Shown in pieces: positions 34,774-44,600 of a DNA stretch of 64,000 nt. The translations under genes were made by a program, and so were the position numbers. The notes under the pieces were generated by a model. The model saw nothing but the letters and a program-made list of their open reading frames with translations. It was not told where the DNA came from and did not search any database. Source of the DNA: Sutcliffiella rhizosphaerae (GTDB lineage: Bacteria; Bacillota; Bacilli; Bacillales; Bacillaceae_I); contig NZ_CAKJTJ010000001.1 in assembly GCF_917563925.1 (NCBI RefSeq), forward strand, positions 1-64,000, written 5' to 3'. Every line of letters starts with the position of its first letter. Position 1 is the first letter of the stretch.

Positions 34774-35090
34774 TTCTCACCTCATTCTATTTAGTGTTTG
34801 GATAGGGGAAAGCTAGGGCAATAAAAACCTGTTCTCCTTTCTAATAAAATTTACTGCCTATAAGATTTTCTACATAGTTTGACAGAATCCTGCAAGTTTT
34901 TGTATTTTTTTGATATTCTCTTTTCTAAGTGATAAATGTTACCTTCTACTTTAGATTTTTATCACTTTTTCTTTAGGGCTATAGAAAAAACATTTATTTA
35001 GGAAGAGAATGTGTAAAACGGACCCGGTAATTTCCTAGTAGCTTATCTATGGCAAAAATGCATATAAAATCTGCCTTTAGAATTAACCTA
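34774..35090. other. Intergenic region with a 10-bp hairpin
   Basis: No gene is seen. A perfect inverted repeat AAGTGATAAA (34927-34936) and TTTATCACTT (34958-34967) is followed on the plus strand by TTTCTTT. It may terminate transcription or lie in the comG leader. The rest is AT-rich and should contain the comGA promoter. Confidence 0.5.
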
Positions 35091-35909
35091 TCACTTCCTA
35101 AATAACGGTGTTTCCAACAGATAGGATTTTACTACCCAGCCAATTTTCTGAATAGCTCTTTTCCCCGCAGAATTATCTACTAACCCATCTATCATGACGA
35201 TAACAATTAAATTTTTCTCTCGAAAAGAAAAGACTGCGCAATCATGCTCTACCCCTGGTAACTCTCCTGTTTTGTTTGCAACTTTTATGTCTTCTTCGTT
35301 TATGTAAAATGGCAGTTTATCCTGTAACTGTTGACCAAATATGATTTCAAGCATTTGCATTCTGCTTTTTACTGAGAAATGACGTTTATCTTGTAGTATA
35401 TCCATGCATGTCATCATATCAATGGCTGATGTATTATTTTCAAGCCCAGATTTTGAAGCTATATTGTCCATCATTTTTCTTAGAAGAGTGGTTTTATACA
35501 ATTCTTTTTCATGGCAGAATTGTTGTATTGATTCCATCGTTAGCACGTCTATTACCTTATTAGTGGCCATATTATCTGAGACTACAATCATTAATGTCAA
35601 ATGATCTAATAATGAGAGCTCGGTGGCACTATCCAGATATTGAATGACTCCCGCTCCACCAACTTTTCTAATCTGATTTATTTTATATCTTTTTGATAAG
35701 TCCAATTTTCCTTTATCCACAAGGTAGAAAGCTGTTAACAATATTGGAATCTTTATTAAACTAGCAGCTTTTTTCCTTACATTCGGATGAATTTCAACCA
35801 AAGTTTCCTTTCCTTCTTTAATGATACAACTAACGTGTCCAGGAGTGGTATTTACCACATTCTGAACACGCTTCACTAAGTTCTGCTGTTGAGGATTAAT
35901 CGGATTCAT
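35091..35909 (-). CDS. Cytoplasmic class A beta-lactamase-fold serine hydrolase
   Basis: 272 residues. The penicillin-recognising motifs are in order and at class A spacing: Ser50-Leu-Ile-Lys53, Ser111-Asp-Asn113 and Lys213-Thr-Gly215. The deacylating Glu of the omega loop (ExxLN) has no counterpart; the aligned stretch reads RKMMDN. There is no signal peptide, so it should work in the cytoplasm, unlike true beta-lactamases. ATG 35909 overlaps the ykfD stop by 14 bases, so it is the last gene of the dpp-ykf operon and may act on imported muropeptides or related amides. The frame extends to 36137 inside ykfD without homology. Confidence 0.82.
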   Translation of the reverse strand: MNPINPQQQNLVKRVQNVVNTTPGHVSCIIKEGKETLVEIHPNVRKKAASLIKIPILLTAFYLVDKGKLDLSKRYKINQIRKVGGAGVIQYLDSATELSLLDHLTLMIVVSDNMATNKVIDVLTMESIQQFCHEKELYKTTLLRKMMDNIASKSGLENNTSAIDMMTCMDILQDKRHFSVKSRMQMLEIIFGQQLQDKLPFYINEEDIKVANKTGELPGVEHDCAVFSFREKNLIVIVMIDGLVDNSAGKRAIQKIGWVVKSYLLETPLFRK

Positions 35910-36921
35910 TTGCAGCTGCAACCAATTCTTTTGCTTTATCAGCGCCAACAATACTTTCATTATACAAATGACAGGCAACGTAGTGTTTTGATTCAACTTC
36001 CTGCCACTGTGGCACACTTTTACTGCATGCTTCCATGGCGTGCGGGCAGCGGGTACGAAACACACAGCCGCTTGGGGGATTGATTGGGCTTGGGATCTCC
36101 CCTTTGACAATTTGTCTTTCTCTTTTGTCTTCCACATCAGGATCTGGAATAGGTATTGCTGATAGAAGTGCTTGAGTATATGGGTGTAATGGCTTTTTGT
36201 ATAAACTTTTACTTTCTGTTAACTCCATCATTCTCCCTAAATACATCACACCAATTCTGTCACTAATATGCTTCACCATGGAAAGATCATGGGCAATAAA
36301 TAGATAGGTTAGTCCCTTTTCTTTTTGAAGTCGCTTCATAAGATTGACAACTTGTGCTTGCACGGAAACATCTAAAGCTGAAATGGGTTCATCTGCAATA
36401 ATAAAATCAGGATCAAGGGCTAATGCTCGTGCAATACCGATACGTTGTCGCTGTCCTCCGCTGAATTCATGTGGGTATCTATTGGCATGTTCTCGGTTCA
36501 ATCCTACATCTTCAAGTAGCTGATACACCCTTGCTGTTCGTTCTTTACTAGTTCTATAGATTCCGTGAACTTCCATCGGTTCAGATATAATCTCTTTTAC
36601 TGTAGAACGGGGATTTAAAGATGCATAAGGGTCCTGAAAAATCATCTGCATATTTTTATGAAAAGAAAATTGCTCCTTTTCATTTAATGCATGTACATCT
36701 TTTCCATCAAATACTACATTACCTGACGTTTTACTATAAAGTCCGATGATGGTTCTGCCTGTTGTTGACTTGCCACAGCCTGATTCACCAACAAGTCCAA
36801 AGGTTTCCCCTTTATAAACGTCAAAAGAGATACCGTCTACTGCTTTTAGCGTCTTCTTCTTTCCCATATAAAAAAACTTTTGCAGATTTTTCACCTGCAG
36901 TAATACTTTTTTTGTCATCAT
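35896..36921 (-). CDS. ykfD: Peptide ABC transporter ATP-binding protein YkfD
   Basis: 341 residues, OppF/DppF-type ATPase. Walker A GESGCGKSTTGRT, Q-loop MIFQDPYASLNPRS, signature HEFSGGQRQRIGIARAL, Walker B FIIADEPISALD; the C-terminal oligopeptide domain has cysteines in SGCVFRTRCPHAMEAC (possible iron-sulfur ligands). It pairs with DppD to power the DppBC permease. It follows ykfC directly (TAG then ATG). Confidence 0.93.
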   Translation of the reverse strand: MMTKKVLLQVKNLQKFFYMGKKKTLKAVDGISFDVYKGETFGLVGESGCGKSTTGRTIIGLYSKTSGNVVFDGKDVHALNEKEQFSFHKNMQMIFQDPYASLNPRSTVKEIISEPMEVHGIYRTSKERTARVYQLLEDVGLNREHANRYPHEFSGGQRQRIGIARALALDPDFIIADEPISALDVSVQAQVVNLMKRLQKEKGLTYLFIAHDLSMVKHISDRIGVMYLGRMMELTESKSLYKKPLHPYTQALLSAIPIPDPDVEDKRERQIVKGEIPSPINPPSGCVFRTRCPHAMEACSKSVPQWQEVESKHYVACHLYNESIVGADKAKELVAAANESD

Positions 36922-37848
36922 CTATTCGCCGTCCTTTAGCCAATACCTTCTTGCTACACATAATTCCTTTTCATAAATCGTATCCTTCATCGGTAGGATT
37001 TCAATATCTCGACCTGTTTTAGGTGAATGAAGAAGCTTATCTTCACCATAATAGATACCTACATGGTGAATCTTTCCTTTTCCTTCTTCATAAGCAAAGA
37101 ACAATAGGTCTCCTGGTTTAATTGAATGAATCGCTATTTCTTTCCCTTCCTTTGCTTGATCTGTTGCATCACGAGGGATAATATAGCCATTCGCTTTGCA
37201 CATTGTGTAACTAAATCCTGAGCAATCCATTCCAAAACCGCTCATTCCTCCCCAAAGATAGGGGAGATCTAAAAATTTTTCTCCCGAACTGACAATATCC
37301 TCTCCGGATCCTTTCGTTACATCATTCCAACTATCAATAACGGTAACATCGCCTCTTTTTAATTGACCGACTTCACCATTGGGAAGCTTGACCATTACAA
37401 CGTTTTCTTTACTCTCTAAAAACGGTAGAATTGTCTGGAAGCTTAGTTCAGTAATAGGTACTCCATCTTTAGAAGAAAGAGTGGAAATATTATTTTGAAC
37501 AATAACAATTGCACCATTTGTAATATCCCAATTTTCAACTTCTGCTACCTGGTTTTTAGGAATCCAGCCTGGATACCCCCGTTCATCTTTTGAAGAGCTT
37601 TGCGTCAAAGCAATTATATGATAATATTCTTCTTTTTCGTCTAGCATCAACAGTTCCTGTCCATAAAGCAGCTGGGATTGTATAAGGTTAGCATTGCAGA
37701 GCTCCAGCCTCGTTTCATAATTCAATGAGGAAAGCCAACCTTTTATATCTGTTGGGTTACTAACTGCTTTTTGGTCGATTGATCTAGGAGAATCATAGGA
37801 AGTCCAAATTGTCGCTACTGGTACATTTATGATATATTTACTCAACAC
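36922..37848 (-). CDS. ykfC: Gamma-D-glutamyl-L-diamino acid endopeptidase YkfC (NlpC/P60)
   Basis: 308 residues. Cleaves the D-Glu to diamino-acid bond of murein peptides with a free N-terminal L-Ala. SH3-like domains (about 1-175) precede the NlpC/P60 domain with Cys209 (MDCSGF), His262 (HHVGIY) and His274 (LLHSPKTG), at the spacing of the characterised Bacillus enzyme. No signal peptide, so it acts in the cytoplasm on imported peptides. The start is GTG 37848 or TTG 37845 after AAGGGGGAG; it overlaps ykfB by 11 bases. Confidence 0.94.
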   Translation of the reverse strand: MLSKYIINVPVATIWTSYDSPRSIDQKAVSNPTDIKGWLSSLNYETRLELCNANLIQSQLLYGQELLMLDEKEEYYHIIALTQSSSKDERGYPGWIPKNQVAEVENWDITNGAIVIVQNNISTLSSKDGVPITELSFQTILPFLESKENVVMVKLPNGEVGQLKRGDVTVIDSWNDVTKGSGEDIVSSGEKFLDLPYLWGGMSGFGMDCSGFSYTMCKANGYIIPRDATDQAKEGKEIAIHSIKPGDLLFFAYEEGKGKIHHVGIYYGEDKLLHSPKTGRDIEILPMKDTIYEKELCVARRYWLKDGE

Positions 37849-38938
37849 TAACTCCCCCTTGCACTTTTACGTCTGTTATTCCAAGCCCATAGTCTTTTGG
37901 AAACGTTATATTACTTCCGTTGTAAAGGATTCCTCCTATGACAATATCTTTCGCGAGCATAAGTGGTGCATCAAAATCAAAGCGGGTAATATTTTGTTTG
38001 CTTGCTGCAAAATGGGCTGCCGCTGTTATCCCTAGACGAGTTTCTATCATACTCCCAACCATGCACTCAACGCCAAATGCTTCTGCAATACTATTAATCT
38101 TTTCAGCCTGAAAGATTCCTCCAGCTTTCATTAGCTTAATGTTGATAAGGTCTGCACTTCTTGTTTTTAACACCTGAATTGCCTGTTCTGTGGTAAAAAT
38201 ACTTTCATCTGCCATAATTGGAGTGTCTACTTGATCGGTCACTTGCTTTAATCCCACTATATCGTGTGCAATAACCGGCTGTTCGACTAGTTCGATATCT
38301 AGTCCAAGATCCTCCATCTTTCGAATTCCTCGAATTGCATCTTTCGCAGTCCACCCTTGATTTGCATCCAGCCTTATTTTCACCTTGCTGCCAACTCGGT
38401 CACGTATTTCCCTTATTCTTTCAATATCTGTGTTAATTGTATCTTTTCCAACCTTTATCTTTAATACATTAAAGCCCTGCTCTAAGTAAAATAGCGCATC
38501 TTCTCCCATCTCTTTTGGGGAATTAACACTAACTGTATAATCGGTCTCAAGTTCTGACCTAGCACCACCCAAATATTGATAAAGTGGTAGCTTACTATGC
38601 TGTGCTAAACAATCGTATATCGCCATATCTACGGCTGCTTTTGCGCTCGAATTTCTAATTATCGCTTTATGTAATTGCTGTAATAAAGGTTCATAGTTTA
38701 AAAGATTTTGGTTCATAAATAACGGTTTCATAATATGTTGAATGACATACTCCATACTCTCCAAACTGTCACCTGTTATAACATGAGTTGGAGGTGCCTC
38801 TCCCCAACCTGTGATACCATTATCACACATTAGTTTAACGATCACCGCCTCTGCTTCATAAACAGTGCGCAGTGCGGTTTTGAAGGGTTTTGTTAATGGA
38901 ACGTTCGTGCGGAATGTTTCTAGCTGTTGAATGAACAT
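37838..38938 (-). CDS. ykfB: L-Ala-D/L-Glu epimerase YkfB
   Basis: 366 residues, enolase superfamily. Converts L-Ala-D-Glu from murein to L-Ala-L-Glu so that it can be hydrolysed. Catalytic lysines Lys160 and Lys162 (LKIKVGK), metal ligands Asp191, Glu219 and Asp244, and the second-face base Lys268 are all present. ATG 38938 follows AGGAGG. It sits between ykfA and ykfC as in B. subtilis, giving a complete breakdown route with both. Confidence 0.95.
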   Translation of the reverse strand: MFIQQLETFRTNVPLTKPFKTALRTVYEAEAVIVKLMCDNGITGWGEAPPTHVITGDSLESMEYVIQHIMKPLFMNQNLLNYEPLLQQLHKAIIRNSSAKAAVDMAIYDCLAQHSKLPLYQYLGGARSELETDYTVSVNSPKEMGEDALFYLEQGFNVLKIKVGKDTINTDIERIREIRDRVGSKVKIRLDANQGWTAKDAIRGIRKMEDLGLDIELVEQPVIAHDIVGLKQVTDQVDTPIMADESIFTTEQAIQVLKTRSADLINIKLMKAGGIFQAEKINSIAEAFGVECMVGSMIETRLGITAAAHFAASKQNITRFDFDAPLMLAKDIVIGGILYNGSNITFPKDYGLGITDVKVQGGVSVE

Positions 38939-38951
38939 ACAATTCCTCCTG

Positions 38952-39872
38952 TCATTGTACTCCGGGTTGAATGATCAGTGTTTTGTTGTGGGTATTGAGT
39001 TCAGCATGTGTTCCATGTGGAATAGCGATATGAGGGGTGCAATGGCCAAATTTAAAGCCTTTCATAGTAGGTTTTCCCGCACCAAGTACATGTTGGCTAA
39101 TGACCTCTTCTAAACTTAAAGAGTCTTTTCCCTCATCAGGTACACAATTATGGAAATCACCGATTACAATTCCATTGGCATCTTCAAATTTTCCGGCCAT
39201 CTTTAATTGATTTAGCATTCTATCAACCTTGTAAGGCTGTTCGTCAATATCTTCCAAAAATAGTATTTTCCCTTTCGTGTTTAGTTCAAATGGAGTGCCT
39301 AGTGAGCTAACTAATAGTGTTAAATTCCCTCCAACTATTTCTCCCCTCACAATCCCTTCCTTTAGTACATCAAGGGACGAAAAGTCTTCGGAATATACCG
39401 TTTCCATTGGTTCAAAAAGTTGTTGAAATCCAAGCTTAGAAATCGGATGAGGATTATCTAAACCAATATCAGAGCTTAACATCGGTCCATGAAAGGTTAC
39501 TAGATTTGCTTTTTGAAGGAAAGACTGATGAAGAAAGGTAATATCACTATAGCCCCAAAAAATTTTTGGATTATTTTTGATAATCTCATAATCTATATTA
39601 GAAGCAATTCTAGCAGTCCCATAGCCTCCACATGCACAAATGATTGCCTTCACTTCATTATCAAGAAACATCGCATGAAGGTCTTCTAATCTTTCCTCAT
39701 CCTTTGCAGCAAGATAGCCATACGGAGAATCCACATACTTTCCGAGCTTTATTTTTAATCCCAGATCTTCTTCTAAAAAGGTTAGTGCCTTTTCCAATTT
39801 TTCTTGCTTAGGCGGACTTGCAGGTGCAATGATGCCAACTGTGTCCCCTTTTTTCAACCTTTGTGGCAGCAT
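38952..39872 (-). CDS. ykfA: Murein tetrapeptide LD-carboxypeptidase YkfA (S66)
   Basis: 306 residues. Removes the terminal D-Ala from murein tetrapeptides in the cytoplasm. The S66 family motifs are seen: CACGGYGTARI, the nucleophile in WGYSDIT, the Glu in LFLEDIDEQPYKVDR and the His in FGHCTPHIAIPHG. ATG 39872 follows AAGGGGGA. First ykf gene after the dppE hairpin. Confidence 0.94.
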   Translation of the reverse strand: MLPQRLKKGDTVGIIAPASPPKQEKLEKALTFLEEDLGLKIKLGKYVDSPYGYLAAKDEERLEDLHAMFLDNEVKAIICACGGYGTARIASNIDYEIIKNNPKIFWGYSDITFLHQSFLQKANLVTFHGPMLSSDIGLDNPHPISKLGFQQLFEPMETVYSEDFSSLDVLKEGIVRGEIVGGNLTLLVSSLGTPFELNTKGKILFLEDIDEQPYKVDRMLNQLKMAGKFEDANGIVIGDFHNCVPDEGKDSLSLEEVISQHVLGAGKPTMKGFKFGHCTPHIAIPHGTHAELNTHNKTLIIQPGVQ

Positions 39873-39939
39873 AGATTTATCCCCCTTCTGATATACCTTT
39901 TTTTAGATGTATATGTATAGAATAAGCTGTAATTTCATC

Positions 39940-39968
39940 AAAATGGGTGTTCAATGAACACCCATTTT
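39940..39968. terminator. Intercistronic hairpin between dppE and ykfA
   Basis: 14-base arms AAAATGGGTGTTCA and TGAACACCCATTTT around one unpaired base or a tight loop. It starts 5 bases after dppE. On the minus strand only four T follow, so a partial terminator or 3'-end stabiliser, which would keep binding-protein mRNA above the ykf mRNA, is more likely than a full stop. Confidence 0.75.
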
Positions 39969-39972
39969 CATA

Positions 39973-41607
39973 TTATTCTTTATCTGCCCATTTCAGTTCA
40001 ATATAACCTACTGGGTGACGAACAATTCCTTTAACCGTTTCGTTTTGTAAATAAACATGGTTATAGAAATACAGTGGAATGATTGGCATTTCCTCAAATA
40101 AAACCTTTTCAGCTTCATACATTAATTCAAAACGCTTTGCTTCATCGGCTTCATTTAATGCATTTTGAATTAACTCATCATATTTTGCATTTGTCCAACC
40201 AGTACGGTTCATTGTGTGACCCGTTTGGAAATTCTCTAGGAAGTTAATTGGATCTGCGTAGTCTGCTAGGAACGAGCTACGTGAAAATTGGAATTCTAGA
40301 TTACGCTGAGCATCAAGGAAAACATTCCACTCCATGTTAGCCAGCTTCACATCTACTCCAAGATTATCTTTAAACATTTGCTGAATGGTTTCGGCAATAC
40401 GTTTGTGCTCATCACTAGTGTTATACGTTAAGGTTACTTCCGGTAAAGTTTCATACCCTTCCTCTTCCATTCCTTTTTCCAATAACGCTTTTGCTTCTTC
40501 GGCATTGAAAGAAACAAGATCCCCATTTGTTGCACGGAAATCATTTCCTGACGGATCTGTAAATCCTGTCGAAACAAAGCCTTTCGCAGGCTCTTCTTCA
40601 CGTTTTGTAATGTAATCCACAATGTCCTGTTGATTTACTGCCAGTGCAAAAGCTTTACGAATATTAGCATTTTGGAATGGCTCCTGTTCTACACCAAAGC
40701 GGAAGAAGTAAGTTCCTGCTTGCTCTCCTACATTTACTTTTCCTTCTGCAAATAACGATTCACTCACATCTGCTGGTACACCAGAAGTATCAAGGTCTCC
40801 TGTTTGGTACATTTGGTATTCGGTATTGGAGTCGTTTACCATCGCCCAATGGACTTTATCGAGCTTAACGGTTGCTGCATCCCAATATTGATCATTTTTT
40901 TCCATCACAAAGTGGCTTTCATGTTGCCATTCTGCTAAGTTAAACGGGCCGTTTCCGACAAATGATTCTGCCTCTGCAAACCATTGCGGATTATCCGTTG
41001 CTATTTTTTCATTTACTGGGAAGAATGCCGGGTTTGTAATGACGCTCAAGAAATATGTTTGGGGTGCTACAAGTGTAACCTCCAACGTTTTCTCATCTAA
41101 CGCTTTTACTGCTACATCTTCAGCAGAACCTTCTCCATTATTAAATGCTTCTGCCCCTTCGATAAAATAGCCAAGGAAAGCAGCTGGAGATGCAGTATCC
41201 GGATTCAAAAGTCGCTTCCAGGCAAATTCAAAATCTCCTGCAGTTACATCATCACCATTGGACCATTTTGCATTGTCACGAATGTAGAAAGTGTATGTTT
41301 TTCCATCTTCTGAGACATCCCATTTCTCTGCAGTAGCTTCTTGAGGAAGATGCTCGTCGTTCAATCGTGTTAACCCTTCCATCAAGTTGTTTAAGGCATT
41401 CCAGGAATATGAATCAAACCCAATCGGTGGATCTAAAGACGTTGGCTCTGATCCATTGTTCAGACGTAAAATCTTCTCTTCAGTAGTATTATCATTATTG
41501 TTGTTCCCTTCACTTGTGTTGTCTGTACCTGCATTTTCACCTGCTGTACAGGCAGCAAGAACGAACACAAGCATCGCTGTCATTAGTAAAAACAATAGCT
41601 TCTTCAT
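39973..41607 (-). CDS. dppE: Peptide ABC transporter substrate-binding lipoprotein DppE
   Basis: 544 residues, SBP family 5. The signal peptide ends in a lipobox VLAAC, so the mature protein is lipid-anchored outside the membrane and captures murein tripeptides or dipeptides. A Ser/Asn/Thr-rich linker (about 25-45) precedes the binding domain (LRLNNGSEPTSLDP). ATG 41607 follows AAGGGGAG; the upstream frame is not family sequence. Confidence 0.94.
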   Translation of the reverse strand: MKKLLFLLMTAMLVFVLAACTAGENAGTDNTSEGNNNNDNTTEEKILRLNNGSEPTSLDPPIGFDSYSWNALNNLMEGLTRLNDEHLPQEATAEKWDVSEDGKTYTFYIRDNAKWSNGDDVTAGDFEFAWKRLLNPDTASPAAFLGYFIEGAEAFNNGEGSAEDVAVKALDEKTLEVTLVAPQTYFLSVITNPAFFPVNEKIATDNPQWFAEAESFVGNGPFNLAEWQHESHFVMEKNDQYWDAATVKLDKVHWAMVNDSNTEYQMYQTGDLDTSGVPADVSESLFAEGKVNVGEQAGTYFFRFGVEQEPFQNANIRKAFALAVNQQDIVDYITKREEEPAKGFVSTGFTDPSGNDFRATNGDLVSFNAEEAKALLEKGMEEEGYETLPEVTLTYNTSDEHKRIAETIQQMFKDNLGVDVKLANMEWNVFLDAQRNLEFQFSRSSFLADYADPINFLENFQTGHTMNRTGWTNAKYDELIQNALNEADEAKRFELMYEAEKVLFEEMPIIPLYFYNHVYLQNETVKGIVRHPVGYIELKWADKE

Positions 41608-41664
41608 GAAAACTCCCCTTTGTTTTATATTAGATGACACCATGAATCTATTTCACTATAAGTA

Positions 41665-42675
41665 TTATCTTATAGTAGAAATCACTGTTTTTATTGGTTT
41701 AGGTGCTCTCGGATCTTGAAGCCAACAGTCCACATAATGTTCCTCTGACAAAGCCGTCTTCATCGGATACACCCGTTCACAAACTTCCATGGCATAGTCA
41801 CATCTTGCAGCAAACGCACATCCAACAGGTGGTGAAAATAAATCTGGCGGTGAGCCGACAATTGGGACTAACTCCTCTCCATCTAAATCCAAGCGTGGAA
41901 CAGAATTCAGGAGACCTTTTGTATATGGATGCTCCCCTTTGTAGAAAATCTCTCGCCTGTTACCTGCTTCTACAATCCTTCCTGCATACATGACGGCAAC
42001 CCTATCCGCAACTTGTGCCACCACACCAAGATCATGTGTGATAAGAATAATGGAAACACCCGTTTTTTGTTGAATATCTTTAAATAAACGTAAGATTTGC
42101 GCCTGTATAGTGACATCCAAAGCAGTTGTCGGCTCATCTGCAATCAAAATTTCCGGCTGGCATACGAGTGACATCGCGATGACAATACGCTGCCTCATCC
42201 CACCACTAAATTCGTGAGGATATTGTTTAAGTCGTTCTATCGGACTAGGAATTCCAACAAGTTGAAGCATTTCAAGTGCTTGTTTTTTTGCTTCTGTTTT
42301 TGACACTTTTTTATGTTGGATAATTCCCTCCATTATTTGGTCCCCAATAGTTAGAGTAGGATTCAACGCAGTCATTGGGTCTTGAAAAATCATGGAAATA
42401 TCTGCCCCTCTGATTTTGCGCAATTCCGGTTCAGAAAGTTTCGTTAGATCCTTATTTTTAAAAAGAATCGAACCTTTGGTGATTTTACCAGGCGGCTCTG
42501 GTATCAGCCGCATGATACTTTGGGAGGTAACGCTCTTCCCACAACCGGATTCTCCTACAATAGCCAGAGTTTCTCCTTTATGAAGGTCGAAATTCACTCC
42601 TCTTACAGCTTTGACTTCCCCACCATATGTTGAGAAAGATACATGCAGGTCATTTACTTGTAGAATTTTTTCCAT
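41665..42675 (-). CDS. dppD: Peptide ABC transporter ATP-binding protein DppD
   Basis: 336 residues. Walker A GESGCGKSVTSQS, Q-loop MIFQDPMTALNP, signature HEFSGGMRQRIVIAMSL, Walker B ILIADEPTTALD; cysteines in VGCAFAARCDYAMEVC. The start MEKILQVNDLHVSF at 42675 matches B. subtilis DppD (MEKVL...); AGGAGG is 11 bases upstream. An ATG at 42684 overlaps the dppC stop but is too close to that site. Confidence 0.93.
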   Translation of the reverse strand: MEKILQVNDLHVSFSTYGGEVKAVRGVNFDLHKGETLAIVGESGCGKSVTSQSIMRLIPEPPGKITKGSILFKNKDLTKLSEPELRKIRGADISMIFQDPMTALNPTLTIGDQIMEGIIQHKKVSKTEAKKQALEMLQLVGIPSPIERLKQYPHEFSGGMRQRIVIAMSLVCQPEILIADEPTTALDVTIQAQILRLFKDIQQKTGVSIILITHDLGVVAQVADRVAVMYAGRIVEAGNRREIFYKGEHPYTKGLLNSVPRLDLDGEELVPIVGSPPDLFSPPVGCAFAARCDYAMEVCERVYPMKTALSEEHYVDCWLQDPRAPKPIKTVISTIR

Positions 42676-42683
42676 GCTGTCCA

Positions 42684-43634
42684 TTACCTCCTCAACTTTG
42701 GATCAAGGGCATCTTGCAGTCCATCTCCGAGTACATTAAAAGCAAACATCGTCATGGAGATGAAAAATGCAGGAAAGAACAAGCGCCACCAATGACCAGA
42801 TATGATGGTAGATAAACCATCATTCGCCATTACTCCCCAGCTTGCATATGGAGCTTGTACACCTAGACCTAAAAAACTTAAAAATGCCTCTGCAAATATT
42901 GCCGCAGGTACAGTCAATGTCATTTGAACGATGATCGGCCCCATCGTGTTGGGCAATAGATTTTTTCTAATAATTCGAGACGTCTTGGTTCCGAAAGTCT
43001 TAGATGCAAGTACAAATTCATAGTTTTTAATCTGTAGGACTTGCCCCCTGACTATCCTGGCCATCCCTACCCATCCCGTAACAGTTAACGCAATAATGAT
43101 CGTCAAAAGTCCAGGTCCCATTACCACCATCAATAAAATAACGACAAGTAGATAAGGTAACCCATATAACACTTCGACCACACGCATCATGGCATTATCC
43201 GTTCTACCACCTTTATAACCAGCAACTCCACCATAAATTACACCAATGAGAAAATCTATTAATGCTGCCATCAATCCGACAAATAAAGAAATTCGAGCAC
43301 CATACCACGTTCTGGTGAATACATCCCTTCCTAGTTCATCTGTGCCAAAAAGATGAGTAGAGGATGGTGCTTGATTTTGGTTTGGTAAGTTAGTTTGGGT
43401 CACACTATGCGGGGAAAAAATCGGTCCGAAAATGGCCATAATCGTCAATAGAACTAAGAAAACTAAGCCAGCCATAGCAAGCTTGTTTTTTAGCAATCTC
43501 CTCCAAGCATCCTGCCAATAGGACAAACTTGGCCTTACAACAGCTTCTGCATCACCCTTCTTCTTATCAAGGGGTTTAAACCAATCATCAGGCACATTGT
43601 TGTGCTGGTTTTCTTTCCACTTCCGCTCTGCCAT
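42684..43634 (-). CDS. dppC: Peptide ABC transporter permease DppC
   Basis: 316 residues. A cytoplasmic N-terminus (about 1-45) is followed by six membrane helices and the EAA loop region (AEAFLSFLGLGVQAPYASWG). It forms the pore with DppB. AAGGAGGGG precedes ATG 43634; it starts 1 base after dppB. Confidence 0.93.
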   Translation of the reverse strand: MAERKWKENQHNNVPDDWFKPLDKKKGDAEAVVRPSLSYWQDAWRRLLKNKLAMAGLVFLVLLTIMAIFGPIFSPHSVTQTNLPNQNQAPSSTHLFGTDELGRDVFTRTWYGARISLFVGLMAALIDFLIGVIYGGVAGYKGGRTDNAMMRVVEVLYGLPYLLVVILLMVVMGPGLLTIIIALTVTGWVGMARIVRGQVLQIKNYEFVLASKTFGTKTSRIIRKNLLPNTMGPIIVQMTLTVPAAIFAEAFLSFLGLGVQAPYASWGVMANDGLSTIISGHWWRLFFPAFFISMTMFAFNVLGDGLQDALDPKLRR

Positions 43635-43635
43635 A

Positions 43636-44568
43636 TTAGGTCCCCTCCTTCTTATGCAGCTTTATTCGAGGGTCTAATATCCCGTAAGCAATGTCTACAA
43701 TAAAAAGCATCAATATCAGAAAGGCACTATAAAATACAGTCGTTCCCATAATTACCGGATAGTCACGGGTATTAATGCTATCCACGAAATATTTACCCAT
43801 TCCTGGTATCGCAAAAATCTTTTCGATGACAAACGTCCCAGTCAAAATTCCCGCAGCTAAAGTTCCTAGGATAGTTACAACTGGCAGTAAAGCATTACGC
43901 AAAGCGTGTTTGAAAATAATTTTCACTGGAGATAACCCTTTTGCTTTAGCTGTACGTATGTAGTCTTGGGTAAGAACTTCTGCCATGCTAGCTCTCGTTA
44001 ATCTTGCAATAATCGCCATCGGACCAGTTGCAAGTGCGAGTGTCGGTAATATCATATGCTTCCAGCTTGCCCATGTAGCAGGAGGAAGCCACCCTAATCC
44101 CACGGCAATATGTTGGATTAAAAATGTAGCTAGAACAAAATTGGGTATCGAAATACCAAACACGGCAAATGTCATGGCCATATAATCAATAACACCATTA
44201 CGTTTCAGTGCGGCAATGACACCAAGAAAAATCCCTGATATTACTGCAATTGTCAGTGTGATCATCCCAAGTTCAAAGGAGATGGGAAATCCTCTCCCTA
44301 ACATATCATTAACTGTTTGGGATGGTTGTTTGATAGATGGACCAAAATCTAATGTCACAAGCGTTTTTAAATACATCACATACTGAACAGGAATCGGCTT
44401 GTCCAAATGATAATGAGCTTCCAGATTTCGCTGTACTACCTCACTGGTAGATCGCTCTTCATTGAGCGGGGACCCAGGAATGGCATGCATGAGAAAAAAA
44501 GTCAATGTGATGATTACCCATAACGTAATGAGCATTGCAACTAATCTTTTCGCTATAAAAGTTCCCAT
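43636..44568 (-). CDS. dppB: Peptide ABC transporter permease DppB
   Basis: 310 residues with six membrane helices and the conserved EAA motif (TAKAKGLSPVKIIFKHALRNALLP). The N-terminus MGTFIAKRLVAML from ATG 44568 matches the family; a GTG at 44580 adds four residues, and neither has a strong ribosome site. Confidence 0.92.
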   Translation of the reverse strand: MGTFIAKRLVAMLITLWVIITLTFFLMHAIPGSPLNEERSTSEVVQRNLEAHYHLDKPIPVQYVMYLKTLVTLDFGPSIKQPSQTVNDMLGRGFPISFELGMITLTIAVISGIFLGVIAALKRNGVIDYMAMTFAVFGISIPNFVLATFLIQHIAVGLGWLPPATWASWKHMILPTLALATGPMAIIARLTRASMAEVLTQDYIRTAKAKGLSPVKIIFKHALRNALLPVVTILGTLAAGILTGTFVIEKIFAIPGMGKYFVDSINTRDYPVIMGTTVFYSAFLILMLFIVDIAYGILDPRIKLHKKEGT

Positions 44569-44600
44569 TCTTTCACTCACGCTTTCTTACCCTATATGGC

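Noticed and set aside
34774-34970. ComK box for comGA
   Set aside because: I looked for paired AAAA-N5-TTTT boxes at the usual spacings and found only partial half-sites.
35910-36137. N-terminal extension of the serine hydrolase frame
   Set aside because: It lies entirely inside ykfD in another frame, has no homology, and would not give a signal peptide; the in-frame ATG at 35909 fits the fold.
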